Shown: one piece after another, positions 6,670 to 8,047 of the stretch
Position numbering within the stretch: the first letter of the stretch is position 1
Layout of the letters: the number at the start of each line of letters is the position of its first letter
Origin: Pseudomonadota bacterium
GTDB taxonomy: Bacteria > Pseudomonadota > Alphaproteobacteria > Sphingomonadales > Sphingomonadaceae
Assembly (NCBI GenBank): GCA_023426225.1
Contig: JAFABD010000201.1
Span: forward strand, 1 to 8,047
Reading direction: 5' to 3'
DNA length: 8,047 bases
The notes under the pieces: generated by a model
Seen by the model: the letters and a program-made list of their open reading frames with translations, nothing else
Database searches by the model: none
Told to the model about the DNA's origin: nothing
Translations under genes and position numbers: made by a program

Positions 6670-8047
6670 ATGCATCATAACCGGCGCGCCCTTGGGCAAC
6701 GGGCGCAGGAAGAGGACGAGCGGCATCACGATGAAGATGCCGACGGCGAGGAACCAGAACATGTCGTTGTAGGTCATCACCAGCGCCTGTTGCTGGATCG
6801 TCGAGCCGATCATCCGCAGCGCGGCATCGTGCCCGCCGAACTGGCGCGCGAGGCCGTTGACATAGTCCTGAACGGCGACCCCGTTGGCGGAGAGCGTCTC
6901 TTCGAGCCGGCGCTGGTGGAACCAGCTGCGCTGGTCCTGCACCGTCGCGAGCAGCGCCAGCCCGACCGAGCCGCCGATGTTGCGCGCGGCGTTGAACAGC
7001 CCCGAGGCGTCGCCGGCATAGCGCGCGGGCACCGAACGGATCGCCGCCTGGTTGAGGAACAGCATCACGAACACCGTGCCGACGCCGCGCAACAGCTGTG
7101 AATCGATAAACGCGGTGCCGACCGAGAAGGGGGTGAGTACGGTGTCGATCCAGCAGCTTGTCGCCATCACGCCGAGGCCGAAAGCGACGGCGATGCGGAT
7201 GTCGACCGTGCGCATGAGCAGCGGCGTGAGCGGCATGAGCAACAGGCTGGGAATGCCCGAGATCATCACGATCTGCCCCGCCTGAAGCGAGTTGTAGCCG
7301 GCGATGAACGCCAGGAACTGCGGGATGACATAGGAGGTGCCGTAGAGCACCATGCCGAGCACGATCGCCATCAGCGCGACGCTGCCGAACTGGCGGTCGA
7401 GGAGCAGCGCGAGGCGGATCACCGGCTTGCGCGCGAGGAACTGGCCGGCGATCAGCAGCACGAAGCCGAACGCGGTCATCACCGACAGGCGGATGATGAG
7501 TTCGGACTGGAACCATTGTTCGCGCTGGCCCTCCTCGAGCACGACGGTGAGGCCGCCGAGGCCGAGCGCCATGCCGATGATGCCGAGCCAGTCGGCGTCG
7601 CGAAGCTCGCCGAGATGCGGGCGCTGGTGCGGCAGCCCGAGCAGCAGGAGCAGGATCAGCAGCCCGCTGACCGGCACGTTGATGAAGAAGGCATAGTGCC
7701 AGCTGATATTCTCGGTCAGCCAGCCGCCGATCAGCGGGCCGAGTACCGGCCCCAGGATCGCGGTGACGCCGAACATCGAGGTGCCGATCGGCTGCTGGCT
7801 GGGCGGAAGCCGCGTCGCGATGATCGTCATCGCGGTGGGGATCAGCGCGCCGCCGGTAAAGCCCTGCCCCACGCGCCCGATGATCATCATCGTGAGCGAG
7901 GTCGACAGGCCGCACATCACCGAGAAGAGCGTGAACAGCACCGCGGCGGCGAGCAGGAAGGTGCGCAACCCGAACACGCGTTCGAGCCACGCGCTGAGCG
8001 GGATGATGATGATCTCGGCGACGAGATAGGAGGTGGCGATCCACGTC
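6667..8047 (-). CDS. EmrB/QacA-type DHA2 MFS efflux permease (5' end outside window)
   Basis: The C-terminal 459 residues of a 14-helix drug/proton antiporter of the inner membrane; roughly 50 N-terminal residues are missing, judging by the usual length of about 510. The frame is open to the right edge: it reads TWIATSYLVAEIIIIP before V25, whose GTG codon at 7977 is internal and not the start. Family signatures within the visible part are QGFTGGALIPTAMT (61-74), the antiporter motif C form GPVLGPLIGG (99-108) and SWHYAFFINVPV (115-126). Many hydrophobic helices follow, with a large loop near the C-terminal end (about residues 365-420) before the last helix. EmrB-type permeases work with a periplasmic adaptor and an outer-membrane channel; the channel gene follows directly, and the adaptor (EmrA/HlyD-like) is expected just beyond 8047. 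Export of drugs, uncouplers or other hydrophobic compounds by proton antiport is the likely role. Confidence 0.93.
   Translation of the reverse strand, partial: TWIATSYLVAEIIIIPLSAWLERVFGLRTFLLAAAVLFTLFSVMCGLSTSLTMMIIGRVGQGFTGGALIPTAMTIIATRLPPSQQPIGTSMFGVTAILGPVLGPLIGGWLTENISWHYAFFINVPVSGLLILLLLLGLPHQRPHLGELRDADWLGIIGMALGLGGLTVVLEEGQREQWFQSELIIRLSVMTAFGFVLLIAGQFLARKPVIRLALLLDRQFGSVALMAIVLGMVLYGTSYVIPQFLAFIAGYNSLQAGQIVMISGIPSLLLMPLTPLLMRTVDIRIAVAFGLGVMATSCWIDTVLTPFSVGTAFIDSQLLRGVGTVFVMLFLNQAAIRSVPARYAGDASGLFNAARNIGGSVGLALLATVQDQRSWFHQRRLEETLSANGVAVQDYVNGLARQFGGHDAALRMIGSTIQQQALVMTYNDMFWFLAVGIFIVMPLVLFLRPLPKGAPVMMH

Noticed and set aside
5141..6772. A plus-strand frame of about 543 codons opposite the NodT-type gene
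   Set aside because: The minus strand encodes a full-length lipoprotein with all its family motifs here; the plus frame has no recognisable domain.
6667..7977. Treating the GTG at 7977 as the start of the MFS permease
   Set aside because: The frame continues to the window edge with conserved family sequence (TWIATSYLVAE...), so the GTG is an internal Val codon and the gene is cut by the window.

Overview
The window is GC-rich DNA from a bacterium, most likely an alphaproteobacterium of the order Sphingomonadales. That placement rests on the strong G/C bias at third codon positions, on the CHASE4-GGDEF-EAL, aminopeptidase P and NodT-type lipoprotein sequences matching what I recall of sphingomonad proteins, and on the cupin and the small basic protein beside a tRNA-Thr. 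It is recognition from memory, not a search.

Layout from left to right. (1) A membrane-anchored c-di-GMP signalling protein (CHASE4-GGDEF-EAL, minus strand, 49-2343) with both enzymatic domains apparently intact. (2) A 201-bp divergent intergenic region (2344-2544) holding a perfect TATAAT on the minus strand. (3) A plus-strand pair: a three-domain Xaa-Pro aminopeptidase of the XPNPEP1-like type (2545-4338), then after 48 bp a small cupin protein (4387-4782). (4) A short basic/Ala-rich ORF of unknown function on the minus strand (4745-4933) whose 3' end overlaps the cupin tail to tail by 38 bp. (5) A tRNA-Thr(GGT) on the plus strand (5026-5100) with a recognisable stable-RNA promoter. (6) A convergent gap (5101-5203) with two GC-rich hairpins. 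(7) A minus-strand efflux operon: an EmrB-type DHA2 MFS permease (6667 to beyond the right edge, 5' end missing), followed after 5 bp by a NodT-type outer-membrane efflux lipoprotein (5204-6661).

How the genes work together: the MFS permease and the outer-membrane factor probably form two of the three parts of an EmrAB-TolC-like drug or solvent exporter. The periplasmic adaptor (EmrA/HlyD type) would be expected just upstream, beyond position 8047. The aminopeptidase and cupin look co-transcribed. The c-di-GMP protein and the tRNA are independent units.

I found no mobile element, CRISPR array, defence system or obvious new system. The region looks like ordinary core chromosome. The points most worth a second look are the tail-to-tail gene overlap, the possibly shared -35 element between the tRNA and the small ORF together with that ORF's uncertain (perhaps leaderless) start, and a T-C mismatch in the anticodon stem of the tRNA.
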